Shown here piece after piece: positions 1 to 11,913 of a stretch of 64,000 nucleotides of DNA. The notes under the pieces are model-generated. The model was given only the letters and a program-made list of their open reading frames with translations, was not told where the DNA came from and did no database searches. Numbering within the stretch: the first letter of the stretch is position 1; each line of letters opens with the position of its first letter. The position numbers and the translations under genes are program-made. The DNA is taken from assembly GCA_012934845.2 (NCBI GenBank), contig WNNJ02003691.1, positions 155,528 to 219,527 on the forward strand. The letters run 5' to 3'. The DNA is from Pomphorhynchus laevis. Lineage: Eukaryota; Acanthocephala; Palaeacanthocephala; Echinorhynchida; Pomphorhynchidae.

Positions 1-3000
1 GTTCTTCTTGCTAACTGCAGACCAGTAGATCTATAACACTGTCGAATGATTTAAAAGGATTGATAATGATCCATTATTGATAAAGAATTATTAGAGCTGG
101 ATCAAAGTGAGAAGGACACTTTTATTTGATATTTCGCTAACCTCTGTTAGTATCTTCGGAAAATTACAATGCTCTTCTTGCTAACTGCTGACCAGTGGAT
201 CTATAACACTGTCGAATGATTTAAAATGATTGATAATTATCCATTATTGATAAAGAATTATTAGAGCTGGATCAAAGAAAGAAGGACACTTTTATTTAAT
301 ATTTCGCTAACCTCTGTTAGTATCTTCGGAAAATTACAATGCTCTTCTCGCTAACTGCTGACCAGTGGATCTATAACACTGTCGAATGATTTTAAATGGT
401 TGATAATAATCCATTATTGATAAATAATTATTAGAGCTGGATCAAAGAAAGAAGGACACTTTTATTTGATATTTCGCTAACCTCTGTTAGTATCACCGGA
501 AAATTACAATGCTCATCTTGCTAACTGCTGACCAGTGAATCTATAACACCGTCGAATGATTTAAAAAAATTGATAATTATCCATTATTGATAAAGAAATA
601 TTAGAGCTGGATCAAAGAAAGAAGAACACTTTTATTTGATATTTCGCTAACCTCTTTTAGTATCTTCGGAAAATTACAATGATCTTCTCGCTAACTGCTG
701 ACCAGTAGATCTATAACACTGTCGAATGATTAAAAATGATTGATAATTATCCATTATTGATAAATAATTATTAGAGCTGGATCAAAGAAAGAAGGACGCT
801 TTTATTTGATATTTCGCTAACATCTTATAGTATCTTCGCAAAATTACAATGCTCTTCTTGCTAATTGCAAATCAGTGGATCTATAACACTGTCGAATGAT
901 TTAAAATGATTGATAATGATCCATTATTGATAAAGAATTATTAGAGCTGGATCAAAGAAAGAAGGACACTTTTATTTGATATTTCGCTAACCTCTTTTAG
1001 TATCTTCGGAAAATTACAATGCTCTTCTTGCTAACTGCAGACCAGTGGATCTATAACACTGTCGAATGATATTAAATGGTTGATAATGATCCATTATTGG
1101 TAAAGAATTATTAGAGCTGGATCAAAGAAAGAAGGACACTTTTATTTGATATTTCGCTAACCTCTGTTAGTATCTTCAGAAAATTACAATGCTCTTCTTG
1201 CTAACTGCTGACCAGTGCATCTATAACACTGTCGAATGTTTTAAAATGATTGATAATTATCCATTATTGATAAAGAATTATTTAGAGCTGGATCAAAGAA
1301 AGGACACTTTTATTTGATATTTCGCTAACCTCTGTTAGTATCTTCGAAAAATTACAATGCTCTTCTTGCTAACTGCTGAGCAGTGGATCTATAACACTGT
1401 TGAATGATTTAAAATAGTTGATAATGATCCATTATTGATAAATAATTATTAGAGCTGGATCAAAGAAAGAAGGACACTTCTATTTGATATTTCGCTAACC
1501 TCTTTTAGTATCTTCGGAAAATCACAATGCTCTTCTTGCTAACTGCTGACCAGTGGATCTATAACACTGTCGAATGATTTAAAATGATTGATAATGATCC
1601 ATTATTGATAAAGAATTATTAGAGCTGGATCAAAGAAAGAAGGACACTTTGATTTGATATTTCGCTAAGCTCTGTTAGTATCTTCGGAAAATTACAATGC
1701 TCTTCTTGCTAACTGCAGACAAGTTGATCTATAACACTGTCGAATGATTTTAAATGATTGATAATTATCCATTATTGATAAAGATTTATTAGAGCTGGAT
1801 CAAAGAAAGAAGGGCACTTTTATTTAATATTTCGCTAAGCTCTGTTAGTATCTTCGGAAAATTACAATGCTCTTCATGCTAACTGCTGACCATTGGATCT
1901 ATAACACTGTGGAATGATTTAAAATGATTGATAATTATCCATTATTGATAAAGAATTATTAGAGCTGGATTAAAGAAAGAAGGACACTTTTATTGATATT
2001 TCGCTAACCTCTGTTAGTATCTTCGGATAATTACAATGCTCTTCTTGCTAACTGCAGACCAGTGGATCTATAACACTGTCGAATGATTTTAAATGTTTGA
2101 TGGTCATCCATTATTGATAAAGAATTATTGGATCTGGATCAAAGAAAAGACGACACTTTTATTTGATATTTCGCTAACCTCTGTTAGTATCTTCGGAAAA
2201 TTACAATGCTCTTCTTGCTAACTGCTGCTCAGTGGATCTATAACACTGTCGAATGATTTAAAATGATTGATAATTATCCATTATTGATAAAGAATTATTA
2301 GAGCTGGATCAAAGAAAGAAGGACACTTATTTGATATTTCGCTAACCTCTGTTAGTATCTTCGGAAAATTACAATGATCTTCTCGCTAACTGCTGACCAG
2401 TGGATCTATAACACTGTCGAATGATTAAAAATGATTGATAATTATCTATCATTGATAAAGAATTATTAGAGTTGGATCAAAGCAAGAAGGACACTTATTT
2501 GATATTTCGCTAACATCTTTTAGTATCTTCGGAAAATTACAATGATCTTCTCGCTAACTGCTGACCAGTGGATCTATAACACTGTCAAAGGATTAAAAAT
2601 GATTGATAATTATCCATTATTTATAAAGAATTATTGGATTTGGATCAAAAAAAGAAAGACACTTATTTGATATTTCGCTAACCTCTGTTAGTATCTTCAG
2701 AAAATTACAATGTTCTTCTCGCTAACTGCTGACCAGTTGATCCATAACACTGTCGAATGATTTAAAATGGTTGATAATAATCCATTATTGATAAATAATT
2801 ATTAGAGCTGGATCAAAGGAAGGTGGACACTTTTATTTGATATTTCGCTAACCTCTGTTAGTAACCTAGGAAAATTACAATGATCTTCTCGCTAACTGCT
2901 GACCAGTCGATCCATAACACTGTCAAATGATTTAAAATGGTTGATAATAATCCATTATTGATAAAGAATTATTAGAGCTGGATCAAAGGAAGAAGGACAC

Positions 3001-6000
3001 TTTTATTTGATATTCCGCTAACCTCTGTTAGTATCTTCTGAAAATTACAATGATCTTCTCGCTAACTGCTGACCAGTGGATCTATAACACTGTCGAATGA
3101 TTAAAAATGATTGATAATTATCCATTATTGATAAAGAATTATTAGAGCTGGATCAAAGAAAGAAGGACACTTTTATTTGATATTTCGCTAACCTCTGTTA
3201 GTATCTTCGGAAAATTACAATGCTCTTCTTGCTAACTGCTGACCAGTGGATCTATAACACTGTCGAATGATTTAAAATGATTGATAATTATCCATTATTG
3301 ATAAAGAATTATTAGAGCTGGATCAAAGAAAGAAGGACACTTTTATTTGATATTTCGCTAACCTCTGTTAGTATCTTCAGAAAATTACAATGTTCTTCTC
3401 GCTAACTGCTGACCAGTGGATCCATAACACTGTCGAATGATTTAGAATGGTTGATAATAATCCATTATTGATAAATAATTATTAGAGCTGGATCAAAGAA
3501 AGAAGGACACTTATTTGATATTTCCCTAACCTCTTTTAGTATCTTCGGAAAATTACAATGATCTTCTCGCTAACTGCTGACCAGTAAATCTATAACACTG
3601 TCGAATGATTAAAAATGATTGATAATTATCCATTATTGATAAATAATTATTATTGCTGGATCAAAGAAAGCAGGACACTTATTTGATATTTCGCTAACCT
3701 CTTTTAGTATCTTCGAAAAATTACAATGTTCTTCTCGCTAACTGCTGACCAGTGGATCCATAACACTGTCGAATGATTAAAAATGATTGATAATTATCCA
3801 TTATTGATAAAGAATTATTAGAGCTGGATCAAAGGAAGAAGGACACTTTTATTTGATATTTCGCTAACCTCTGTTAGTATCTTCGGAAAATTACAATGAT
3901 CTTCTCGCTAACTGCTGACCAGTGGATCCATAACACTGTCGAATGATTTAAAATGGTTGATAATAATCCATTATTGGTAAAGAATTATTAGAGCTGGATC
4001 AAAGGAAGAAGGACACTTTTATTTGATATTTCGCTAACCTCTGTTAGTATCTTCGGAAAATTACAATACTCTTCTCGCTAACTGCAGACCAGTGGATCTA
4101 TAACACTGTCGAATGATTTAAAATGATTGATAATGATCCATTATTGATAAATAATTATTAGAGCTGGATCAAAGAAAGAAGGACACTTTTATTTGATATT
4201 TCGCTAACCTCTGTTAGTATCTTCGGAAAATTACAATGCTCTTCTTGCTAACTGCTGACCAGTGAATCTATAACCCTGTCGAATGATTTAAAATGATTGA
4301 TAATTATCCATTATTGATAAAGAATTATTAGAGCTGGATCAAAGAAAGAAGGACACTTTTATTTGATATTTCGCTAACCTCTGTTAGTATCTTCGGAAAA
4401 TTACAATGCTCTTCTTGCTTACTGCTGACCAGTTGATCTATAACGCTGTCGAATGATTTAAAATGATTGATAATGATCCATTATTGATAAATAATTATTA
4501 GAGCTGGATCAAAGAAAGAAGGACACTTTTATTTGATATTTCGCTAAGCTCTGTTAGTATCTTCGGAAAATTGCAATGCTCTTCTTGCTAACTGCTGACC
4601 AGTGAATCTATAACACTGTCGAATGATTTAAAATGATTGATAATTATCCATTATTTATAAAGAATTATTAGAGCTGGATCAAAGAAAGAAGGACACTTTT
4701 ATTTGATATTTCGCTAACCTCTGTTAGTATCTTCGGAAAATTACAATGCTCTTCTTGCTTACTGCTGACCAGTGGATCTATAACACTGTCGAATGATTTA
4801 AAATGATTGATAATGATCCATTATTGATAAATAATTATTAGAGCTGGATCAAAGAAAGAAGGACACTTATATTTGATTTCGCTAACCTCTGTTAGTATCT
4901 TCGGAAAATTGCAATGCTCTTCTTGCTAACTGCTGCTCAGTGGATCTATAACACTGTCGAATGATTTAAAATGATTGATAATTATCCATTATTGATAAAG
5001 AATTATTGGAGCTGGATCAAAGAAAGAAGGACACTTATTTGATATTTCCCTAACCTCTGTTAGTATCTTCGGAAAATTACAATGATCTTGTCGCTAACTG
5101 CTGACCAGTGGATCTATAACACTGTCGAATGATTAAAAATGATTGATAATTATCCATTATTTATAAGGAATTATTGGATCTGGATCAAAGAAAGACACTT
5201 ATTTGATATTTTGCTAACCTCTGTTAGTATCTTCAGAAAATTACAATGTTCTTCTCGCTAACTGCTGACCAGTTGATCCATAACACTGTCGAATGATTTA
5301 AAATGGTTGATAATAATCCATTATTGATAAATAATTATTAGAGCTGGATCAAAGGAAGAAGGACACTTTTATTTGATATTTCGCTAACCTCTGTTAGTAT
5401 CTTCGGAAAATTACAATGATCTTCTCGCTAACTGCTGACCAGTCGATCCATAACACTGTCGAATGATTTAAAATGGTTGATAATAATCCATTATTGATAA
5501 AGAATTATTAGAGCTGGATCAAAGGAAGAAGGACACTTTTATTTGATATTTCGCTAACCTCTGTTAGTATCTTCGGAAAATTACAATGCTCTTCTTGCTA
5601 ACTGCTGACCAGTGAATCTATAACACTGTCGAATGATTTAAAATGATTGATAATTATCCATTATTGATAAAGAATTATTAGAGCTGGATCAAAGAAAGAA
5701 GGACACTTTTATTTGATATTTCGCTAACCTCTGTTAGTATCTTCGGAAAATTGCAATACTCTTCTCGCTAACTGCAGACCAGTGGATCTATAACACTGTC
5801 GAATGATTTAAAATGATTGATAATGATCCATTATTGATAAATAATTATTAGAGCTGGATCAAAGAAAGAAGGACACTTTTATTTGATATTTCGCTAACCT
5901 CTGTTAGTATCTTCGGAAAATTACAATGCTCTTCTTGCTAACTGCTGACCAGTGGATCCATAACACTGTCGAATGATTTAAAATGGTTGATAATAATCCA

Positions 6001-6307
6001 TTATTGGTAAAGAATTATTAGAGCTGGATCAAAGGAAGAAGGACACTTTTATTTGATATTTCGCTAACCTCTGTTAGTATCTTCGGAAAATTACAATGAT
6101 CTTCTCGCTAACTGCTGACCAGTGGATCCATAACACTGTCGAATGATTTAAAATGGTTGATAATAATCCATTATTGGTAAAGAATTATTAGAGCTGGATC
6201 AAAGGAAGAAGGACACTTATTTGATATTTCGCTAACCTCTGTTAGTATCTTCGGAAAATTACAATGATCTTCTCGCTAACTGCTGACCAGTGGATCCATA
6301 ACACTGT
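1..6307. repeat. 170-bp satellite array, about 37 tandem monomers
   Basis: Head-to-tail monomers of about 170 bp (monomer starts at 1, 171, 341 and so on), recognised by the recurring blocks GCTAACTGCTGACCAG, TCGAATGATTTAAAATG, TTAGAGCTGGATCAAAG and ATTTCGCTAACCTC. Monomers are mostly above 90% similar by eye; several are about 4 bp short through a TTTTATTT to TTATTT loss. The array runs off the left edge of the window and stops abruptly mid-monomer at 6307. There is no coding potential and no spacer structure. The minus strand of each monomer carries a hammerhead-ribozyme-like core (separate entry). Variants form local higher-order patterns. It could be a centromeric or heterochromatic satellite, a retrozyme-type array, or both. 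Confidence 0.97.
117..167 (-). ncRNA. Hammerhead-ribozyme-like motif in the satellite monomer (example, first monomer)
   Basis: On the minus strand the monomer reads CCGAAGA, one extra T, ACTAAC-agag-GTTAGC, GAAA, then a short A/U stretch. This matches the order of a type I hammerhead core (CUGANGA, helix II, GAAA), with ATTTT upstream able to pair with AAAGT downstream as a short helix I. Two departures are visible in most monomers: invariant U4 is C, and the first helix II pair is A-C. Monomers near 1178, 2695, 3378 and 5233 keep CUGAAGA. So most array copies are probably catalytically dead descendants. The same motif recurs in nearly every unit of the array. Confidence 0.4.
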
Positions 6308-8100
6308 GATTGCTATCACCTATCTATCGATGATGGCCATTGATTATTTTAATATTATAAACGTTTAATCAAACATTTATTAGAATAAACGTCTGTAAAG
6401 CATTTATAGCCATTTATAGCTTTTAATGCATATTATATCTTCTCTATCCACCTACAATTGTCCAGAAATTTACCATGTAGAGCATATTATACGATAAAAA
6501 ATCAATAATTAATCTTTGGCTTAAAGTATCCTTGTGCTTTAGGTTAAATGATGTGTCATGATGTTTATATACGAACATCCATGTATGTACTTGAATAATA
6601 AAACACTACACAATTCGTTTAACATATCAAAACAACATCGCAAAAAAGTTAGGGTTGGTCAGTCAGTATGGTTACCTCAATTGGTAACGAATATTACTGA
6701 TTGCTCGACAGCTCAGCCACTCTCTTCTTATACATGTTTAGAAAATAATGTCCCTAATCAAATGATAAGTTTACAATATTAATCGTTGACATTTGACTAG
6801 GTGTATCTTGATACCAAAGACATCGATGGATCTTGTTATCTTTGGACATGCTGTTGAGTATTAATATGTTATTACTGGGACAAAAATACAATAATTTAAC
6901 ATTACTTATCGTCAAATAATATTCAATGAAATTAGTTGAGGTGGCTAGGACACGAAGATGGCCAAGAATTTTTGACATGTTGACAATTATTGATTATTCT
7001 TACAGCATTAGCAAATATTTTATTAGTTATATATTTTATTTTATTATTATTTTATTTCATTAGTTATATTTTATTATAGTATTTATTTATAAAATTAAAT
7101 TATAATTTTAATCTGTGAACGTAAGGAAAAATCAACTAGGAATTATACAAATCAATTGAAATTATTTACTGACTTTCAACATTTCTCAATAAATTTTGTC
7201 CAACATTCGTCTCTTTCTTGCTATAATGTTCTTGCGGTTCTTTAAACCGTTTCAATTTATTAATCCTATCACGTCAACTAAATCTATCAGATAAAATAAG
7301 TACCTGTGTTGATTTAGTAGTTTTGAAGATTTCGTCTGTAATGCTAATCTTGCATTGCAGACGAAATCTGCAAGAGATAAATACATAATTTACAAACTGA
7401 TTAACGAGAGATAAATTGAAATTAAATTTGGATACTTAAGTCCAAATAAATGTTGAATAAAAATTCAAAGTTTTTATTTCTGTTCATGTGAACAATGCGT
7501 GTTGCTTCTTGACATGCACACTTAATAGCTTTTATTAAATTCACAAAGAGTGGAATCGTTACGTTTCTACTCAATCCAAAAAGGTTAATTAGTACTTCCC
7601 CAAATGATGATTGAGTTGCTTGTAAATCGTAAATTTTTTCCCTTCATGCTAAATAACTATTAAAATAGCAATAATCTAGCTATTATTGCACTAATGGATT
7701 CACATTTGTTGTGTAATGGCGAAGTTAAAGATGACTATAAGATTACAAACTGTTATTCAATAAAACACCTTATAAATTACTTTTGTATAATATAACATAG
7801 GACCGGGCTTTTCCGTCTTTTTCACAATTTGTTGATAATATCAAAAGACGGTGACAAATAAAAAATGAAGTTTAATTAATTCATTTTGTCTTTTTAAATA
7901 TATTGTTTTCTTCTGGAGTAAAAGTATTCAGAACTCAAAGAGAGCTTCATAAGCTTATGCTTTTCATAGGTATAATTATTGTAATATTTATGTGCTAAAT
8001 TTCATATTTTTATATTAACGTGTTAGCAGCAAAATATTTAAAATGTTCGCCGTTTCAACTTGAAATTTTTGAATATTCAATTTTAGTTGCCAAAAGTTTG
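6308..8100. other. Anonymous AT-rich DNA
   Basis: No convincing gene. Two overlapping 74-codon open frames near 6558-6978 have no recognisable domain. The only clear structure is a 17-bp hairpin at 7328-7368. This stretch separates the satellite from the Naiad element. Confidence 0.6.
7328..7368. repeat. 17-bp inverted repeat (hairpin)
   Basis: Arms 7328-7344 and 7352-7368 are complementary at 16 of 17 positions around a 7-nt loop (TAATCTT). No T-run or other motif marks it as a terminator. It could be a small hairpin RNA or a relic of a terminal inverted repeat. Confidence 0.6.
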
Positions 8101-8102
8101 AG

Positions 8103-8220
8103 TGGAGGAATTGGGGGGACGAAACCTGATAGCATAGCAGTTCCTCATGATGACCTCTAATCCTTATTTTGATGCAACGTCTGTTATTTATTAGTCAATT
8201 CATACAAATTGACTTTTATT
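8103..8220 (+). repeat. Inverted copy of the Naiad 3' end
   Basis: This segment is the reverse complement, at about 90% identity by eye, of 8573-8690, the 3' untranslated end of the minus-strand Naiad element. The shared stretch includes GAAACCTGATAGCATAGCAG and TTATTTATTAGTCAATTCAT. Tail-to-tail inverted fragments of this kind are a known feature of Penelope-like element insertions. Confidence 0.8.
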
Positions 8221-8397
8221 TAAAATTTTAATTTAAAATTTTATCGTTATATAAATTGTATAAAATTTTAGATAATTATTTATTATTTATAATTATTTAT
8301 ATTTATTTTTAATTTATATATAGTATAAAATATGTAGACCCTATTATCTGATCTGATTTATTTTACTGCCAAGTTATCATTGACCTATGGATTAAAT

Positions 8398-8597
8398 CAA
8401 ATTAAATCAGCTAACTGAGTCTACGTATTGTTATATAATTATAAAATAAACAAAACATAATAATGCTAAATCAAAATTTAATAATTAAATAATAAAATTA
8501 ATAATTGTTTTTAGATTTTCTATAATTTAAATCAAGTTAAAAAAAATAAAAAATAAAATTTAAAATAAACGTCATTTTTATGAATTGACTAATAAAT
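8398..8597 (-). repeat. Naiad pseudo-LTR, downstream copy
   Basis: Direct repeat of 11914-12117, nearly identical by eye apart from 1-2-nt indels. Both begin CAAATTAAATCAGCTAACTG and end GACTAATAAAT on the + strand. Direct pseudo-LTRs are typical of PLEs. A third, diverged copy lies at 18768-19001. Confidence 0.85.
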
Positions 8598-8766
8598 AAC
8601 AGACGTTGTATCAGAATAAGAATTAGAGGTCATCAGGAGGAACTGCTATGCTATCAGGTTTCGGCCCCTAACTCCTCTACCCAACATAGCAGCGGGGCCA
8701 AATACATGCTAATGATGTATTTCCTCTGAAATAACTATCTAGTATCTTATTCTAATGCAAAGTATA

Positions 8767-10116
8767 TTATTTATTATCCATCCATAAAAATTTGCCACTT
8801 AAGAGTTTAAATTTATTCTTTATATTATTGTGTTGATTTATATATTTTACTATTTTCTGCTTGATGTTATTTTTATAGTAACCTAGTTTAAAATATGTAT
8901 CTATTAAATTATTTAAATGATTTTGAAGAAAGCCAATATCATTACATATTGTTGCAATTCTTAAAATTTCATTATTTAATGTATTATATTTTATATTATA
9001 TGGTATGCATGAATGCTCATGCAAAAATATGTTTCTTGTAAATTTAAATATGTCATCTTTACGATATAAATTAATAGTAGTTTTAGTTAATGTTAATTTA
9101 ATGTTCATATCTAGATATACACCTTCTTTATCATTAATATTGGTTTTGTTAAGAATAAGGCTTTCTGGATAAATGTGCTCACTAATTGAATAAAAATTAT
9201 TAGAATTAAATACACATATATCATCAATGTATCGAAACATATATTTCATATATTTATATTGTTTAGATTTAGTTTTTACACAGTTATGAACAAATTCATA
9301 TTCTATAAAGCTTAAAAACAAGTCAGCTATAATTGGGCTACTATTACCACCCATTGGAACACCTTTTACTTGTCTAAATATAGATGTCCCTACTTTTAAA
9401 TAATTTTGATTTATCAAAATATTTAAGGATTCTATTAATTCAATTTTATCCATATATTTATATTTATTTGATGGTTTAATTTTTGTTAGATAGGCGTTAT
9501 AATTATTATAACATATATATGTATATCTTTTTCCGAATATAAGATTAATTAATTTTACTAACGCTTCTTTAATATCTACTAAATCTAGATTTGTATAAAG
9601 CGTACTAAAATCGTATGTATTTATATTTTGAAAATTTATTCCTTTTGTCTGTTCTAAAAATTCTTTTGTAGAATTAATACTGAAATAGTGTTTTATACCA
9701 GTATTAATTTCGATTACCTTGCAATATTTTTTAAAATGTGCTTTAATTACTTTAAGTATTTTATTCATATAGACAGAAAGTGGTTTTAATGTACATTTAA
9801 ACGCACTACATATGAACCTAGGTTTTATTGGATTTTTATGTAATTTTGGATTCCAATATAATATAGGTATAGTTTTATTATCTAATTCAACCTTTATACC
9901 CTTTTTATCCATTATAGAACAGTGACTTGTAATAATTGTTTCTAAACTCAACTCACTACGTTCATATGTTGGATTTACATTTAAATCATTAGAATTAACC
10001 TCTTTCATTAGTATATCATAATAAAGCTTTTTGCATATGAAGACAAAGTTATTACTAGCTTTATCAATAGTTGTTATTATATAGTTATCCTTTAATTTAG
10101 TAAGTTCTTTATACAT
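8767..10116 (-). CDS. Naiad PLE reverse transcriptase (second reading frame)
   Basis: 449 codons, no internal stop. It holds the PLE/telomerase-related reverse transcriptase: an RT1-like DKASNNFVF start, LHKNPIKPRFICSAF, the motif A catalytic aspartate in DFSTLYTNLD (near residue 168), VPMGGNSSPIIADLF as motif B and FRYIDDICVF as motif C (near residue 298). The ATG lies inside the last codons of the upstream frame (ATGTATAA, where TAA is the upstream stop), so it could be reached by termination-reinitiation or by a frameshift. It is equally likely that an indel split one ancestral ORF. Asn- and Lys-rich codon use reflects the AT bias. Confidence 0.88.
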   Translation of the reverse strand: MYKELTKLKDNYIITTIDKASNNFVFICKKLYYDILMKEVNSNDLNVNPTYERSELSLETIITSHCSIMDKKGIKVELDNKTIPILYWNPKLHKNPIKPRFICSAFKCTLKPLSVYMNKILKVIKAHFKKYCKVIEINTGIKHYFSINSTKEFLEQTKGINFQNINTYDFSTLYTNLDLVDIKEALVKLINLIFGKRYTYICYNNYNAYLTKIKPSNKYKYMDKIELIESLNILINQNYLKVGTSIFRQVKGVPMGGNSSPIIADLFLSFIEYEFVHNCVKTKSKQYKYMKYMFRYIDDICVFNSNNFYSISEHIYPESLILNKTNINDKEGVYLDMNIKLTLTKTTINLYRKDDIFKFTRNIFLHEHSCIPYNIKYNTLNNEILRIATICNDIGFLQNHLNNLIDTYFKLGYYKNNIKQKIVKYINQHNNIKNKFKLLSGKFLWMDNK

Positions 10117-11482
10117 ATTCTTTATTAATTTTATCTTTCCTTTTATAATTGTTTGTTATTTTCATTTTATTTTTAATTTTATCAAATATATAATCTTTCC
10201 AAATTTTTATCTTAGATATATTCGAGCTTTCACTATTAATCAGCTTACTAAAGTAATCATTTAAGTTATTATATAACGAACTGTAAATTTTATTTTTGTC
10301 GTTGTTGTTATTTAATCTATATTTATACCCTTTTGATAGCAGCTTTCTTAATTCACAATTTTCAATTAATTCTAGATTATGGGTACATATATGTTCATTT
10401 ATTTTATCAAAACTAAGACTTTTACAATTGCATTCTGTTTCCATTATGTTTCTAATATTATCGTTACATATTGATTTTAATTCTTTATTATAATTACAAA
10501 TTTTTCGTCCTAATGGTGGTAGGAGTTTATACCTTATTTTAGGAATATATTTACTTAAATCTGACCCTATTATTTCTTTACTTTTAGAATTATTTAAAAG
10601 TCCGGCTATATTTATGTTATCTATACATTTATTAATGAAGTTTATGGTTAATGTATATTTTCTATTGTTATTATTTACATTTATTGTACGATTATAGTAT
10701 TTTGTATTACAATAACTGTCTATTATACAACTTAGCCTATCATAGTCGTTAATTAATTTTTGATTTATTGAACATATGATATCTTTAGAAAAACTTCTTA
10801 TATTTACATAAAGATCTTTTAGCTTATTATCACTTAAAAGTTGTTTTAATATTTCTAATTGTTCATTTATATACATATCTTTTTTAATATTTTTAACTCT
10901 ATTTTTCCTATTCCTTTTATCACCATGACTTCTTGGTTTGCGTTTAACCGGATTATTATAATATAGTTGTTTATTATGTATTATACTACTTCTGCCAATT
11001 CCTTGTACCACGTCATTCAATCCTAATGGGTACATGGAATTAAGCGTTTTAATCCAAAAATCTTCTTTTTCTAATAGTTTTTGATTTAATATTGAAATGT
11101 TTTCTTCGATAATATGTTCTAAAATAAATAATTTACAGTTTTTAATATCATGTCCTATTAATCTCATATGTTTATGAAATATAGTTTGACTATTATGCTG
11201 TATATTATATATGTGTTGCCTAAACCTAGTTTTTAACATTTGATATGTTTTTCCTATATATTGCAATCCACATGTGCATTGTATTAGATACACTACACCT
11301 GCGGTATTGCAGTTACAATTATTATTAATATTTAATGAAAAACATTTGTTTGTCGTATTACTTACGATACAATTATTATTATTTATAACATCACAAACTA
11401 TACAATTTTTTCTGTTACATTTAAAAGATCTAAAATTGAAATCATTAGTACTTACGTATTTTTTCAATATTGTTGAGTACAT
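10109..11482 (-). CDS. Naiad PLE N-terminal GIY-YIG endonuclease and CxC linker
   Basis: 457 codons without internal stops. Residues about 20-60 carry cysteine pairs (CNRKNCIVC, NCNCN). A GIY-YIG nuclease follows: AGVVYLIQCTCGLQYIGKT supplies the VYL (GIY) and YIG elements, with the conserved arginine in LKTRFRQH and a downstream glutamate region (ILEHI). A CxC motif lies near residue 350 (TECNCKS), as described for the linker of permuted PLEs. The nuclease is expected to nick the target for RT priming. The frame ends at a TAA that overlaps the start of the RT frame. Position and motifs make Naiad the best assignment; the rest of the linker has no recognisable domain. Confidence 0.88.
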   Translation of the reverse strand: MYSTILKKYVSTNDFNFRSFKCNRKNCIVCDVINNNNCIVSNTTNKCFSLNINNNCNCNTAGVVYLIQCTCGLQYIGKTYQMLKTRFRQHIYNIQHNSQTIFHKHMRLIGHDIKNCKLFILEHIIEENISILNQKLLEKEDFWIKTLNSMYPLGLNDVVQGIGRSSIIHNKQLYYNNPVKRKPRSHGDKRNRKNRVKNIKKDMYINEQLEILKQLLSDNKLKDLYVNIRSFSKDIICSINQKLINDYDRLSCIIDSYCNTKYYNRTINVNNNNRKYTLTINFINKCIDNINIAGLLNNSKSKEIIGSDLSKYIPKIRYKLLPPLGRKICNYNKELKSICNDNIRNIMETECNCKSLSFDKINEHICTHNLELIENCELRKLLSKGYKYRLNNNNDKNKIYSSLYNNLNDYFSKLINSESSNISKIKIWKDYIFDKIKNKMKITNNYKRKDKINKEYV

Positions 11483-11913
11483 GTAACTTTTAAGTCATAA
11501 TTTTTAACGTTGCTTTTTCGGTGTCGCCACCTAGTTTAGTTGACTCAGACTAAACTTACAACGGGCCATCCAGCAGCATCTGACAGGGGGCTGCCCTGCT
11601 TAAGGCGGTTGCAGGCTGGAACAAGATCTATAAAGATCTACCACCTTCACTCCACGCGCTACGCGACCTAGCTATTGGCCATTACCTGGTCTCTTAAACG
11701 TGATCACGTGAAGCAGTTTACATTTTAAAGTGCAACACCTTGGGATGCAAACTTCTCCCTTTTTTAAGAATTAATAATTCATCAAACTTGTTTGAAAATA
11801 AGAAAAAATAATAGTAAAGTCGTAACCAATAATACATAGTTTCAGTATTTCTGACAGAGGTCATATTACCGGGAAAACAAAGTCCACAGGTCAATAATAA
11901 CATGTCAGTAGAA
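11483..11913 (-). other. Naiad leader region
   Basis: Non-coding DNA between the first Naiad ORF and the upstream pseudo-LTR, GC-richer at 11510-11700 than its surroundings. It contains short inverted repeats: AGTTTAG/CTAAACT near 11530, AGATCT-ATAA-AGATCT near 11625, and the palindrome ACGTGATCACGT near 11700. It could hold an internal promoter or structured RNA; nothing is diagnostic. Confidence 0.5.

Noticed and set aside
1-6307. CRISPR array
   Set aside because: The whole 170-bp unit repeats without unique spacers, and the context is eukaryotic.
1-6307. Relationship to primate alpha satellite because of the ~170-bp period
   Set aside because: Only the period is similar; the sequence is unrelated and the genome content is invertebrate.
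6558-6978. Two overlapping 74-codon open frames as small genes
   Set aside because: Opposite strands, no domain, and expected by chance in this composition.
8625-8645. CCTGATGA in the Naiad 3' UTR (minus strand; also 19035) as a hammerhead
   Set aside because: A GAAAC lies nearby, but on the wrong side. A permuted fold would need two unpaired extra bases and an almost absent helix I. Naiads are reported to lack hammerheads.
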